A stretch of DNA of 64,000 bases from Paulownia fortunei. Lineage: Eukaryota; Streptophyta; Magnoliopsida; Lamiales; Paulowniaceae. This document shows positions 1 through 12,615 of this stretch, piece by piece. Each line of letters starts with the position of its first letter. Position 1 is the first letter of the stretch. A program made the position numbers and the translations under genes. The DNA lies in NCBI GenBank assembly GCA_019321725.1, contig CM033124.1, positions 9,610,001 through 9,674,000 on the forward strand, in the 5' to 3' direction. The notes under the pieces are model-generated. The model ran no database searches. It was not told the origin of the DNA and was given only the letters and a program-made list of their open reading frames with translations.

Positions 1-582
1 TGGAAAGCGGCTAAAAGGCTTATGCGGTATTTATAGAGAATAAAAGATTACATGCTCACTTATTGAAAATTAGATCTTTTGGGAGATCATTCGGTATTCT
101 GATTTCGATTTTACTGGATGCCTATATAGTTAGAGATTCACTTTGGGTTATACTTAATTGCTAGCTGGAAGAGCTATTTCTTGGAAGAGTGTTAAGCAGA
201 CACTCATATTTCTTCTACTATGGCAGTTGAGTTCATAGCCTGTTATGAGGCATTTGATCCTAGAATATGGCTGTAAAACTTTGTTACTGGGTTGTGTTTT
301 GTGAATGGTATTGAAATACCACTAAAATATATTACGATAATAAATCGACCTTACCATATTCCAATAACAATAGAAGCTCTTCGATGTCGAGACACATAAA
401 CATCAAATTTCTTATTGTTAAATAAAGAAAGAATAAAGATTTTTCAAGTGTCTATAGAACATATTCGGACAAACTCCATGATTGCGGATCTATTTTTCAA
501 AGGGTTACTACCCAAGGTGTTTTATGAGCACACTACTCATATATGTGTTGTGTTATTTGATGACGTGCATGTTCAATGAGAG
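1..582 (+). pseudogene. Ty1/copia RNase H end, fragment
   Basis: Broken reading frames on the + strand resemble the last part of a copia polyprotein. A stretch near 85-215 reads like the RNase H segment that gives SDADWAG-type motifs in intact elements, here degraded and with stops. The stretch at about 465-560 reads like the usual C-terminal end of RNase H, with MIADLFFKGLLPKVFYEHT visible. It runs off the left edge of the window, so the rest of the element lies outside. Several in-frame stops show that it cannot make a full protein. A purine-rich tract at 575-582 follows it, where a polypurine tract is expected before a 3' LTR. The family call is from recognised motifs; the lineage within copia is not resolved. 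Confidence 0.7.
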
Positions 583-1449
583 TGTGTATTTTTATGTTCT
601 TTTGGTTTAGACACAATTAAGATTTATTTTCTACAAAATAAAGAATATAATTTATTTTCAGATTGTGAATCATTTATGGTTTTGCATGATAAAGAATAAA
701 GTATGATCAGTTAGAAATAGGCATGTTTAAGATCACATTGTATGTAATTTTCATGCTACACGTCCATACTCGATATATGTCATTGAATATATTAGTATGG
801 TGACCATTGATAGGTTTAGTTATGAATAAATATAACGAATGTCGCTTTGATCCCATACTGATATAAGAGATAGACCACATTGTAACTAAGAAGATATTTC
901 AAGGATCAATAGCATTTTTAACACGCACTCAAGATTTTGTAATATAATTATCTCTGGTAATATATATAGCCTGGGTTTTATTTAATTTTTCAATGTGGGC
1001 TTACATATGTAAATAAAAATTATATTGTAAACTATCTAATTTAAGTCAAATAAGTGATCCATCAGTTGGGATAAAAAATATCAATTGGGTCATAGGCTTT
1101 GCAATTTGTGGAGATCCAACAGTAGTCAAATTAGGATTGATGGGCTTCTATTTAATTTAGTATATAAGGAACATTATAGGGTTATGATCCCCAAGTCAAA
1201 TCAATCGTCCTAGATCTTCTCCTTCATCTCCATCTCAGAGTGAGAACCTATGGAGCACCTAAGGAGATTTGGCTGTGGAAGACACTAACTTGGTATGGAT
1301 TTATGTATTACCCTATAAGAATTCATGTATGCATCAATATGGATTTAAGGTACGCTTTTGATTTAGTATTCAATTCATTTTCTTGATAAATCTACATGAC
1401 GATCTTGGTTGTATGATTGTGTTAATCATATTTATTTTTAAGTCTAACA
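583..1449 (+). repeat. probable 3' LTR of the copia fragment
   Basis: The sequence directly after the purine tract at 575-582 starts with TGTGTA, and a TATA-like TATATAAGG lies at about 1161, both expected in an LTR. An end in AACA at 1449 is a guess, because no second LTR copy is in the window for comparison. The RNase H fragment upstream sets the orientation. The small frames inside (for example 1383-1631) have no recognisable domains. Confidence 0.4.
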
Positions 1450-2980
1450 TTTTCTTCAAAATTGATCCATACATCGAACATTCACACAACACTACACTGG
1501 AAAATGAATTTTGTCAATTTGATTTTGGGAGAGATTCACAAAACTCTTTTCATGAATTTTCATATTCAAAAAACTCCTTTTTGTGTTTGAATAATAACTC
1601 TTCAAGAAAAAAGACATGTTCAAGAGCTTAGATATAATAAGGATGAAATCAATTGAGAGAATGCAAGAGGGAGGGATCACTCTTTTGAAGAAGAAAATAG
1701 GCTAAGGCTTATTCAAATGTATCCCCAAAAGAAAATAGGTCAAGACTCTTACAATTTTTATAAGTTTAATAATGATAGGAATTGGTGTTTGAGTTATCGT
1801 TATTGGTAATTAAATGACATATGTATAGGTAACAAAACTTATTGACAACAAAAATTATCAATAATAACTTGTGATATTTTTATTGTTGCTATACATATAT
1901 CACTAATTGTCAATGATGAAAATCTAAATACAATTATTATTACTATTAAAATTGTAAATATCATTATTGCTATTAAACAAAAATTTGTGTAACTTAATAT
2001 ATGCAATTAGTGATAACTTTTTAATTATTATTTACCAAATCAATAGTATATATATTGTACAATGTAAGAAAGATAAATATATTTGCAAACTGACCAAAAA
2101 AAAAACACAACATTTACTAAAATGAATCCATATTGATGTGGCATATAAAATGGTGGATCTTCAAAAGTCATCCTCGGGAATCAACTCGTCTTCAGTTGAC
2201 TGATTGAGTGTTGGATTCATGTTTGAGATATAAACAGACCATTAAGATGTTGGGGTATTTGAGATATAAACAGACCACTAAGATGTTGGGGTTATCCGAC
2301 AGTAACCCTCTGACGATGAAGATGGTATGTGAATAGAGAAATAATACGAGAATTCATAAAGTTGTAAAGTACGAAGTGAATCAAGCATATCTTATATAAA
2401 TCGGATGAAGTGTTTATAGTTTAATGCATAACAAAATTGTACGAATCAAGAAATCCTAAATTAGCAACTTCAATCCTCATCCAACACCACATACAAAATA
2501 AGGGTTAGGGAGTGTTGAGAGTTACTAAAAAAAAACACTCCAATACTTAAGTCAAAAAGCTTTGGAGAGAAATCAAGAATAATGAATGTTGGGAATGTAA
2601 ATGTGTAATGTGTAAAACATACCTCAATAATAAAGAACTTATATAGCTCAAAAGATAATAAGATAATTGAATAAAAGAAGGATTATGTTACATTCTTTAG
2701 ATAAGCATAAAAATGTTCAGATAAGTAATCTTTTTCCTTATCTGATCAGTAAATAGAGTTATAATAGGACTCTGAGATGACCAAGTTTTGGGTGCATATC
2801 TTATATCAAAAGAGTGCCTTGAGGTTATGCCACTTAGGTTAATTCGGAATGGCTCATTTAAATCTGACCTACCCAGGTTAGCTTATCATCAGCTTGGCCC
2901 AAACATTATCCAACTATCACACTACTAGCTAAATTATCTAGCTCGACTATAATCAACGACTACTCAACTCAACCCACATC
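1450..2980. other. gene-free AT-rich stretch
   Basis: No coding region is supported here. At 1780-2090 the sequence is simple and AT-rich, with repeated ATTGTCAAT and ATTATTATT words, similar in texture to 63540-63980. At 2225-2296 a 36-bp unit is repeated in tandem. The remainder has no recognised feature. Confidence 0.5.
2225..2296. repeat. 36-bp tandem duplication, two copies
   Basis: The unit beginning GAGATATAAACAGACC occurs at 2225 and again at 2261, and both copies run on into AAGATGTTGGGGT. Only one or two bases differ, so the duplication looks recent compared with the decayed elements around it. Confidence 0.85.
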
Positions 2981-4625
2981 TGTTCATGAAATATTTTACA
3001 AACTGCAAGTGCACAATGTCAAGTTTTAATACAATAATAAGTTGAATATCGTATCCACAATGATTGTAATAAAAAATGCATCAAATATAGTCCCAATTTT
3101 ATATGGAAAAGTGAATAATGATTAGTAAACAAAGTAGAGTAAGAAAAAAAAATGCAAAGGCAAAAATGGAGTTTTTAGAAGTCATATAATAAAAACCTTA
3201 TGAGTAAGAAATTCTAAAGGGATGACTTAATTAATTATCATCTATGTTCTTCCTTCCAAAATATACCAATTCAAGTCAACAACACATGTAAGTTAAGAAT
3301 CCTAAGTTCATTAACTCCCTCTTTCGAGTGCCGAATTGACTATAAGTTTCAATATGAATTTCAATATCTCTATAGAAATTTAAGAATAAAACTCTACAAA
3401 AGTTTAATAAATTACTCTTCAAAATTTCAAAAGTTTCATAAACTTCTTAACTCTTTGATTCCTAGATTATGTTATCATTATGATCATGTATAATCTTCTA
3501 TCTCTCGAGTATCAAATCTCAAACATTAAATAATCTCAATTAGTGGCCAAATAATCAAGATGCAACAAACAAGATAACACAAAAAAGATGAATAACTTGA
3601 ACTAATATTTTTGGAACTTAAAATATAGGATCAAATAAGATTACATCATCCTCTATAAAGAAACGTTTAGCTCATCATAAATAAATACAACTTCAAGAAA
3701 TGCATAAGAAAGAGCATGAAAATTATTCACTAATTTGTGAAGTGAGAGGAATTGCTCTCCAAGAATGACCCTTGTCTCCAAGAGTTCCCATTTAGATAGA
3801 TGCCAATCTTCCATTTTTAACTTAATATTATTCTCCCTTTTTTCTCAAGAGTCTTCCAAAAACCCTTAAAATCCTTGATCTTTCTTAGTTTTTCCTCATT
3901 TTCTCTCCACTAAACTCCATTTTCGTAGCAAGTTGTAGCCCTCCCAAGAGATCCCCAAAGTCTTTTTAGAAGTTAGCTTTTGTAGTTTCCCACAAATAAT
4001 GTCCAATGTCCGAGTTAAAAAAAATACACTTTCAAAATTTTCAAGTTATTTGGCACCTAGGTGCAAAAAAATGGAGCCCAGACACTAATGTATTCTATTT
4101 TTAGCACTTTAGATGGAGCCTAGGCATGGAAGAAAAGTGGCTAGGAGCCATGTATTCTATTTTCAGCAGCTTTGTGCCGAGGCTCACGTAGGAACATTCT
4201 TATTGCAAGTTATTTTTGACATCTTTCTAATCTGAATTAGCTTTTTATGACTCCTAATAAATTGTAACTTTATGTCTTAGATTTTTATAGACATTTGAAT
4301 CAACTTGATATGATATTTGTGGAGAGAGTTATACCTATAATACCAAAATATATCATACTAGAAAGTTTCAGTCCAATACTGACTCTTGAGCCCTAATTTT
4401 ATCATTAAAATCAAAAGAAGTGGATTTTGTGATAAACATAAAAGTTGTAGATATATATCTTAGATTTCTAACAGATTAAGAATCAGGTCAATATGACATT
4501 GGAATAAAGAGTTATGATTGAAATACAAATACTGCCATCAGTAGCACCACAATGCAGGTTTTTCAAAATTTCAACCAAATTTTTGTTTCTTTCTATTACC
4601 CACAAAATTTCAAACATATTTGATC
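2981..4625 (-). repeat. 3' LTR of the Athila-like element
   Basis: Matches the LTR at 10798-12615 in order over most of its length, for example at GAATTGACTATNAGTTTCAA and at GTTATGATTGAAATACAAAT. It also resembles the solo LTR at 50730. It begins TGTTCATG. Homology with the other LTR fades after about 4625, so roughly the last 85 bp facing the internal region are missing or replaced. It holds a perfect 12-bp palindrome, GCACCTAGGTGC, at 4053-4064. Confidence 0.8.
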
Positions 4626-5577
4626 CACTTTTGAAGTACTTTCCAAACTCCATAGTCATGTTTTTCACACTAATCTCCACTAATGTATGAAGATCATAGT
4701 ATCAAAAATCAAAAGGACTTCCAAAGCTTATATGGTGAGGCTTGAGTAATGGTGGGAAAATATGAAAACTTGTAACTATAAATTATCCATTTTACACAAT
4801 CATACTAGAACCTTTATGAATGAGCACCAACTTCTTCATTAATCCCTTCATTTTTCCTTATTGAACATCCTATTTTTTATTTTTTTTTATCTTGAATTAC
4901 TCCCAAACTTATTTCTTTTATTATATGCAATGGAGGTCTTTTTGTTATAGGGAGTTCAAATCATACAATTCAATTCATAATCTCTTCATTTTCATTATTT
5001 TTCAATCTTTTCTTCTCTTTATTTTTATTTTTTTAATACAACAATTAATTCAAGAATGATTGTATAAATAAAAAGGAAAAATGGTAAAAAATTGGAATTT
5101 TTCATAAATCTCGATAATATATGTATATATATGGTGTCCAAAGAATTATTTCAATAGGCTCAAGAGGGGATATTAGGGAATAATTCAAGTATAGGTTGGA
5201 TTCAAAGGGTTAAACAGTCCAAAAATAGCCTAAATCATCTTCATAATGCTATACCACCTAGAATTTTGCCTCGACTAATAATCAAACATGTTCTAGAGGT
5301 TAGTGAAATCATTTAGAAAATAATTAGACCTTATTAACTGTCTCTAAATAATTAAATATAACTCAACAAATTAGTTAGTGCATCAAGTTTCACAAGACCT
5401 CATAAAGTAAATAAAATCAATTTTTGATGTCTAGACATGTAAACACACGTACATATTCTAATATTCACTTTTTTTTTTCAAACATGCATACAGTTCATCA
5501 CTAAACTTGATAATCAATAAACTAAACAAGTCAATGAACTAAATTCAACTCAAGTAACAAACAATTATCCTAAACTC
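4626..5577 (-). other. 3' non-coding region of the Athila-like element
   Basis: Lies between the purine tract at 5578-5597 and the 3' LTR. Elements of this lineage often carry a long region after integrase, sometimes with an envelope-like frame. I find no open frame or recognisable protein here, only AT-rich sequence with T-runs. Confidence 0.5.
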
Positions 5578-5597
5578 CTAACCCCTCCCCCAAACTT
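5578..5597 (-). other. polypurine tract after integrase
   Basis: On the minus strand this reads AAGTTTGGGGGAGGGGTTAG, a clear purine run placed just after the integrase remnant. Elements of this lineage commonly have such a TTTGGGGGAG tract after the integrase end. It is about 950 bp from the LTR, so it may be an internal tract rather than the one priming plus-strand synthesis. Confidence 0.55.
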
Positions 5598-5949
5598 AAT
5601 ATCAGCATTGTCCTCAATGATTGAGAGATATGTAAAATAAGAGGACTTTCCTAAAAATTTGTGGTGTTAAAGCCTTATTATACACGCATGACACGGCAAG
5701 CTAGCTACTGACTAGCATGTTGTGACATGCACCATTTTTCTGTAATTTTTGACTTTTTAGCCTTTAACCTGTAAGAATGAGTAAAATATCAAGGAACAAT
5801 CATCATGATATGAAACAATACAAGAATAACAAGAAATAAAACAGCACACACAAAAATAAGAAAATAGAGCTTGGGTTGCCTCCTAAGAAGTGTTTTGTTT
5901 AAAGTTTTTAGCTAGAACGAAATCGAATACCTTAGGTTGCTTCTCCAAG

Positions 5950-7210
5950 TGGAAGATTAGACATCTTCCAAATTTTATTTCCATAATAATGTTTCAACCT
6001 TTTTCCATTGATGTGAAATAATATGTCATCCTTACATTTGAGCTCAATCGCCCCAAATGGAAATGTCTTATGACAATGAAGGGACCAAACCATCTAAATT
6101 TCAATTTTCCCAAAAAATGTTTTAATCTATAATTGAAAAGCAACACAAGTTGTCCGAGTTGAAAATCCCTTCTCAAGATCATTTTATCATGCCATTATTT
6201 TATTCTTTCTTTATAGATTTTAGCATTTCATAGGCATCAAGCTGAAATTCCTCTATTTTATTGAGTTGCAACAATCTTTTTTCTCCAATTGCCTTTATAT
6301 CAAAATTTAATTGTTGCAAAGTCTAATATGCTCTATGTTCTAGCTCAATAGAGAGGTGACAAGCTTTTTCAAAAACTAATCGATAAGGAGACATACCTAT
6401 AAGAGCTTTATATGTTGTACAGTATGCCCACAATGCATCATCAAGTTTATGTGTCCAATCCTTTCGATTAATGCTTACCATTTTTCCAAGAATTTGCTTT
6501 ATTTTTCAATTTGAGATTTTAGGTTGTCCATTTGAAGAGAGGATGGTATTCAAGAGCTACTTTGTGTCTTACACCATACTTAGCCAAAAGGTTATTATAC
6601 ATTTTATTGCAAGAATAAGAACTTTCATCACTTACAATTGCTCTAAGCGTGCCAAAATGAGTGAAAATGTGTTTGTGCAAGAATTTAAGCACTAGTTTAG
6701 CATCATTAGTAGGTGTAACAATTGCTTCTATCCATTTAGATACATAATCCACAACAAGCAAAATGTATGATCGGCCATTTGACAGAGGAAATGGTCCCAT
6801 GAAGTCAATATCTCAAATATCAAATAGTTTAACTTTTATTATGATAGTCAAAGGAAGCTCATGGCTCTAGTAATTATGTCAACCCTTTGACACCGGTCAC
6901 ATGTCTGCACAGAAGCATAATAATTCTTAAACAAAATTAACCAATAAAAACTAGATTGCAATACCTTAGAAGTTGTCCTTGTAGGTCAAAAATGACTACC
7001 ACATAGGGATGAAAGATAATGCTTTAGAATTTCATTTATTTTCTCCATTGGAATGCATCTCTGAATTACAGAAGCTGAATACCTTTTGAAAAGCAAGGGA
7101 TCATTCCAAAGATATGATTTCACATCATGTAAGAATATTTTATTTTGATGATATATGAGGTTCGGGGCAATAATCCACCTCCAAGATAATTCACAAAATA
7201 TGCATACCAA
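5950..7210 (-). pseudogene. Ty3 integrase remnant
   Basis: Three minus-strand pieces line up with a Ty3 integrase. The N-terminal part lies at about 6986-7210. The catalytic core at 6519-6800 includes MGPFPLSNGRSYILLVVDYV and then SKWIEA. The C-terminal piece at 5994-6182 contains GQLVLLFNYRLK and RWFGPF, typical of this lineage. Stops and frame changes separate the pieces, and the zinc-finger part is degraded, so no functional integrase is encoded. Confidence 0.8.
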
Positions 7211-7239
7211 GGTAAATTATCTTTGATTGCCAAAATAAA

Positions 7240-8179
7240 TTCATCTGGGATAGATTCTTTAATTGGCCCTTCAAAGTTCTCATTTTTCTACTCCAACCTC
7301 GATAAGTGATCAACCACCATATTTTCACTTCTCTTCTTATCTTTGATTTCAAGATCAAATTATTGAAGAGTGAGTATACACTGAATTAGCCTTGGTTTTG
7401 CATCTATTTTATCAAAGAGGTACCTAATATCATCATACACGGTATACACTATCATAAAAATTTCCATTATGTTCTCCACCATATCATGAAAATTTGTCAT
7501 CATGCATCTTTAAAATGTGGTTGAGGCATTCAAATGGCATTCTTCAAAAAGCAAAAGTACCATAAAGGCATATGAATGTTGTTTTCTTTTGGTCTTCAGG
7601 TATTATGATAATTTGATTATACCCTGAATAACCATCAAGAAAACAATAGTATTGATACCCTACAAGTCAGTCTAATATTTGATTAATAAATGGGAGGGAA
7701 AAATAGTACTTACGAGTAGCTTTGTTGAGTTTTCTATAATAAATACATACTCGCCAACCTATGACCATTCTTGTTGGTATTAGTTCATTGTTATCATTTT
7801 GAATTATGGTTATGCCATATATTTTTGGAACTACTTGAACTAAACTCACCTAAAAACTATCGAAAATTGCATAAATAATTTCGACATTCAACCATTTCAA
7901 GGCTTCATTTCTTATAACTTCTTTCATTGTAGGATTTAGTCTATATTGATGTTCAATAGATGGTTTGTAATATTCTTACATAAAGATTTTATGCATGACA
8001 ATTGAAATACTAATACATTTTAAATCAGAAATTGACCAACCAATAGCAGATTTATACTCACTTAAAACATAAAGCAACTTCTCAACTTCTAAAAGAGATA
8101 GGGATGCTGAAATAATTACCGAATAAATGTTGTTAGCACCTAGAAATTTATACCACAAATGCTCGGGAAGTGCTTTCAA
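7240..8179 (-). pseudogene. Ty3 reverse transcriptase fused by deletion to an RNase H end
   Basis: The minus frame at 7667-7849 contains VSLVQVVPKIYGITIIQ and RVCIYYRKLNKATRK, the fingers part of an Athila-like RT. Around 7620-7660 lies the degraded FLDGYSGYNQI block. Near 7441-7470 the frame reads MEIFM and then IVYTVYDDIRYLF: the Asp-Asp catalytic pair expected after FM is gone, and the following residues belong to late RNase H, with KIDAKPRLIQ visible. I infer a deletion of the RT palm and thumb and most of RNase H. Several stops are also present. Confidence 0.8.
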
Positions 8180-8368
8180 CTCCGGTGATATTGTTTGTTA
8201 TTTGATTGTGGTACCTCCTATTGCTTCCTTGCATTTATCCTTCTTTAACTCCACATTTCCTAATTAAAGAAATAGCAAGTAATGCATTAAATCCTCATTA
8301 TTTATATCATGGTCATTACCTTGCATTATGGAATGGACAATGCATTATTTTAAAGGTTCGATAGGAAT

Positions 8369-8782
8369 TTATTTAAGAAAATGATCATGCAAGTAAATTT
8401 TTAACATTTTAATCCTATTACAAGCATATGGTTCCTTTTGAAACTTCAATGAACAATAAATGTTAAACATCACTTCATACTCATTAAATCTTAGAGTTAA
8501 TTCACCCTGTTGCACATCAATCAAAGTATGCCCGATAGCAAGGAATGGTTGACCAAGAATTAAAGAAATTTCTTGGTCTTCCTCCATATCTAATACCAAA
8601 AAATCTGCAAGAAATATGAATTTATCCACTTTTACTAATACATCTTCAACAACTCCTCTTGGATAAGTGAGAGATCTATCCACCAATTGTAAGATGATAA
8701 TAGATGGCTTGACTTCTCCAATTCCTAATTTTCTGCAAATAGAAAGTGGCATCAAATTAATACTTGCTCCAAGATCACACAA
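8369..8782 (-). pseudogene. Ty3 aspartic protease domain
   Basis: A 137-residue minus frame starts MCDLGASINLMPLS. The D-x-G active-site triplet is DLG, as usual in this lineage. Later motifs are LADRS-like (LVDRSLTYPRG), VKVDKFIF and ILGQPFLAIG. It is the best-preserved part of the element. Its normal upstream linker to gag (about 8783-9030) is present but frameshifted, so it is a piece of a broken polyprotein rather than a separate gene. Confidence 0.85.
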
Positions 8783-9028
8783 TGCTTTATCAAAAAGATC
8801 CTCCTATAGTAGAAGGAATAGTAAAACTCCCTAGATTCTTTAATTTTTGAGAAAGCTTTTTCTGTAAAATAGCACTAAACTTCTCTATGAGATTCACAGT
8901 GTCAAATTCCACCTATCGTCTTTTTCTTAACATCACATCTTTCATGAACTTGGCGTAGTTGGGCATTTGCTTAAGAACATCTACAAAAGGAATGTTGATA
9001 TGAATTTTCTTGAAGATTTTCAGAAATT

Positions 9029-10770
9029 TTACAAATTATGAATCAATCTTTTTCTTTTAAAATCTTTATAGAAAAGAAATGGGACATTAAATTTAGGAGA
9101 AGTTTCAAAGTTAGGAGTAGATTTTAGCTTCTCAAACTCAGTTTGTTCATTTGAATACCTTTCTTCTTCCTTCAGTTGTTTCTCTATAGGACTTTGACTC
9201 AAAGTACTTGCCATTGGCTCATCAATGTTAGAACTTCTCATTTTCGGCCTCTTGATTTTGGTTCCACTTCGAAGTTGGATAGCTTTCCAATGCTCCATTG
9301 GATTGATTTCCGTATTACTTCAAAAGTTTCCTTTATATTATTGAGCATTAAATTTAGTAGCAAGCTATCCAATTTGATTTTCTATTGATTTCTTTTGAGC
9401 TCCTAAACTTGAAGCTAGCTGCCCCAATTGAGTCACAATATTGTTCATCTTTGCTTCATCCTTATCCAAAAGGCTTTTATCTCACTAATGAAAGTGTTTA
9501 ACAAATCCTCCAATGATGTCTTTTTCTCACCTACTTGAGAGTTGGGATTTGGTGGATTGTTGGAACCCAATGAGGGTTGAAGCATATTTCGATTTTTGGC
9601 ATATAATAAATTCTCTTGATTTCTAAGCCCCGAATGGTAGTGAGTAGATAATTGATATTCCATGAAATTGAAATTATGGTTATTGATAAAGTTTACCTAC
9701 TCATTACCTTTGGTTTCTATAAATAAAATGCTAGTGGATGCCATGGAATCCATTTTTTGAGAAACTCCATTAGAAGTCTAAGCTGCAAATTATTTAGAAA
9801 GAGTAGAAACTTGTGCAGCTAATTATATAAATAATCTACCTCGAGAACACCAACAACCTTTTTAATGGAAAACCTGTCAAAAAGCTATTGATAGCTATTA
9901 GTATCTATCTCCTCAAGCAAAATATGGGCTTCGTCTATGGTCTTAGACATCAAAGTCCTACCTGTGGCAACATATATTATCATTCGAGTTTGCTCGCAAA
10001 ATCATTGTAGAAGTATTGTACCTGCTACCAATCTTCAAAACCATATTGAGGACACCTTTTTAGAAAATCCTTAAACTTCTCCCAAGCTTCATATAGTAGC
10101 TTAAAATATTGTTGGCAAAATTGAGTTATCTCACTCTTCAATTGAAGTGTCTTGATTGTGGAAAGTAATTAGCAATAAATTTTTGTGCCAAGTCATTCCA
10201 ACTTAGTATACTACTTGGTACAAAAGATTATAATCATAGCATAGCTTTGTCCCGGAATGAGAATAAATAAATGAAATATAATAGTATCGTTAGACACTCC
10301 ATTCCTTTTGATGGTGTCATAAATCTCCAAAAATATGGCTAAGTATGCATTAAGATCCTCCAACGTACTTCCTCCAAATTGATTCTATTGTATCATGTTA
10401 ATGACAATCGATTTAAGCTCAAAATTATTGGTATTGATGAGTTGTCGAGCTATCTTGGAGTAGTTTTGGTTTATGGTTGGTTGAAAATAGTCCTAGATAG
10501 CTCGTTGTTGTGGTAGTTGTTATAATAGAATATTGGTGTTGATGTTATCCGCCACAACTTGATTGTCAATTTTTTTTGCTGCTCTAATAGCTCAAAGAGT
10601 CCACTTGATTTTTGGATTAAAATAACCCAAGTAAAGCTCCTAGTCTTATGCATACAAATACATACAGTCTAATGCAAGGCAAGACAACATCAAATTTGGG
10701 AAGAAAGTAAAGACAATCTAAATTAAAACCAAGACTAAGTCATAACAATATTAATGCAATTATGATAAAA
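9029..10770 (-). pseudogene. Ty3 gag remnant
   Basis: Minus-strand fragments fill the place where gag should lie, between the primer site and the protease. The piece at 9029-9298 has HWKAIQLRSGTKI, like the segment found near the gag C-terminus in Athila elements. The piece at 9445-9663 is rich in Asn, Gln and Pro. The region nearer the LTR keeps short stretches but many stops. No single long frame survives. Confidence 0.65.
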
Positions 10771-10772
10771 TA

Positions 10773-10792
10773 ATTCCCGGCAACGGTGACAA
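10773..10792 (-). other. primer binding site, tRNA-Asp type
   Basis: The minus strand reads TTGTCACCGTTGCCGGGAAT, close to the TGGCGCCGTTGCCGGGGA complement of tRNA-Asp used by Tat/Athila retrotransposons. It lies 5 bp inside the right LTR, confirming that the element is on the minus strand and that 10798-12615 is the 5' LTR. Confidence 0.8.
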
Positions 10793-10797
10793 AAACT

Positions 10798-12615
10798 TGT
10801 TTGTGAAATATTTTAACCGTAAGTACACGGTATCAAGTTTTAATATAACAGTGAGTTGAGTATTGTATCTACAAGGATTGTAATAAAAAATTACATTAAA
10901 TACTGTAGTTCAAATAGTTCCAATTTTAACCAAAAAATTGAGTAATGATTGGTAAACAAAGTAGAATAAGATAAAAAAAATTGCAAATGCAAGAGTGAAG
11001 TTCTTAGAAGCTATACAACAAACACCTTATGAATAAGAAATTCTAGAGGAATGACTCACCTAATTATTATCTAGGTTCTTCCTTCCAAAATATACCAATT
11101 AAAGTCAACAACACATGTAAGTTAAGAATTTCTAAGTTCATCAATTTTCTCTCTCGAGTGCCGAATTGACTATGAGTTTCAACATGAATTTCAATATCTC
11201 TATAAAAATTCAAGAATAAAACTCTACAAAATTTTAATGATTTCTTTTTCAAAACTTCAAATGTTTCATAAACTTATCAACTCTATGATTCTTAGGTTGT
11301 GTTATCCTTATGATCATGTATAATCTTTCATCTCTCGAGTATCTAATCTCATATATCAAACAATCTCAATTAGTGGCTAAATAATCAAGATGCAATACTA
11401 AACAAGATAACACAAAAAAATGAATAACTTGAACTAATAGTGTTTGGAACTCAAAACATAGGATCAAATAAGATTACATCATTATTTAGAAAGAAAAGTT
11501 TAGCTCATCATAGATGAATACAACTTCAAGAAATACATAAGAAAGAGCATGTAAATTGTTCACCAATTTGTGAAGTGAGATGAATGGTTGAAACTTTTCT
11601 TATCTCCAAGAATGACCCTTGTCTCCAAGAATGGTCCTTGTCTTCAATAATCCCTCTTTAGGTAGATGCCAATCTTCTCTTTCTAACTCAAGATGATTGT
11701 CCCATTTTCCTTAAGAGTCTTCCAAAATCTCTTAAAATTCTTCCTCTTTTCTTGGCTTTTCTTCTATTTTCTCTACACTAAACTCATTTTTTCTTAGCAA
11801 GTTGTATCCCTCTTTTTCTCTAACAAACTCTTTTTTCTTAACAAGTTGTACCCCCCCCCCCCAAGAGATTCTCAAAGTCTTTTTGAAAGTTAGCTTTTAT
11901 AGTTTCCTACAATTAATGTCCAAAATTAGAGTGAAAAAAATACACTTTTAGAATTTTCAAGTCGTTTAGCACCTAGGCATAGAAAAATAGAGCCTATGCA
12001 CCATGTATTCTATTTTCAGCACTTCAGATGCTTAGATACGAAAGAATGGTGCCTAGGCTCCATGTATTCTGTTTTCAGCAACTTCGCACCTAGGCTCATG
12101 GAGGATTATTCTTCTTTCAAGCTATTTTTGAGCTCTTTCTACTATGAGTTAGTTTTTTTTATCTTCTAATAAATTGTATCTTTGAGTCTTGACTTTCTAT
12201 AGATGCTTGAATCAATTTGGTATGATATCTATGGGGAGAGTTATGTTTAAAATACCAAGATATATCACAACAAAAAAATTCAGTCCAGTGCTAACCTTTG
12301 AACCCAGTTTTTCTCATTGAAATCGAAAAAACTAGATTTTGTGATAAACATAAATGTTGTTGATCTATCTCTTGCTTTCTAATAGATCAAGAATCAAGTC
12401 AATATAATATTGGAGCAAAGAGTTATGATTGAAATACAAATACTGCCTTCAGTCAATGCGGGTTCTTCAAATTTTCAATCAAGTTTTTGTTTCTTTTCAT
12501 TTTTTTCTTATTTTGCCATTAACTATAAGATTTCAAACTAAATCAATGAAAAGTGACATAAATATTTTAAAAAAATCAAATATTAATCAAAAGTCATATA
12601 AATTATTGGTATACA
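10798..12615 (-). repeat. 5' LTR of the Athila-like element
   Basis: Starts TGTTTGTGAAATATT next to the primer site and ends near TATACA at 12615, about 1.8 kb. It shares its course with 2981-4625 and with the solo LTR at 50730-52322, with many substitutions and small indels. A run of 12 C lies at 11851-11862. CACCTAGG words recur at about 11971 and 12100. Confidence 0.8.

Larger units (their letters stand above)
2981..12615 (-). mobile_element. Ty3/gypsy retrotransposon, Tat/Athila type, defective
   Basis: A 9.6 kb element read on the minus strand. Long direct repeats at 2981-about 4625 and 10798-12615 act as LTRs; both start TGTT and then share long stretches. Beside the right (5') LTR is a primer site complementary to the 3' end of tRNA-Asp, as is usual for Tat/Athila elements. 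The order on the minus strand is gag, protease, RT, RNase H remnant and integrase, then a long 3' region. Protein motifs match the lineage well (see the sub-features), but every domain is broken by stops and frameshifts, and a deletion removes the RT active site. I could not find matching target-site duplications, so the ends may have been rearranged. Confidence 0.85.

Noticed and set aside
1383..1631. An 82-residue + frame
   Set aside because: It begins inside the probable LTR, is rich in Phe, Asn and Ser, and has no domain.
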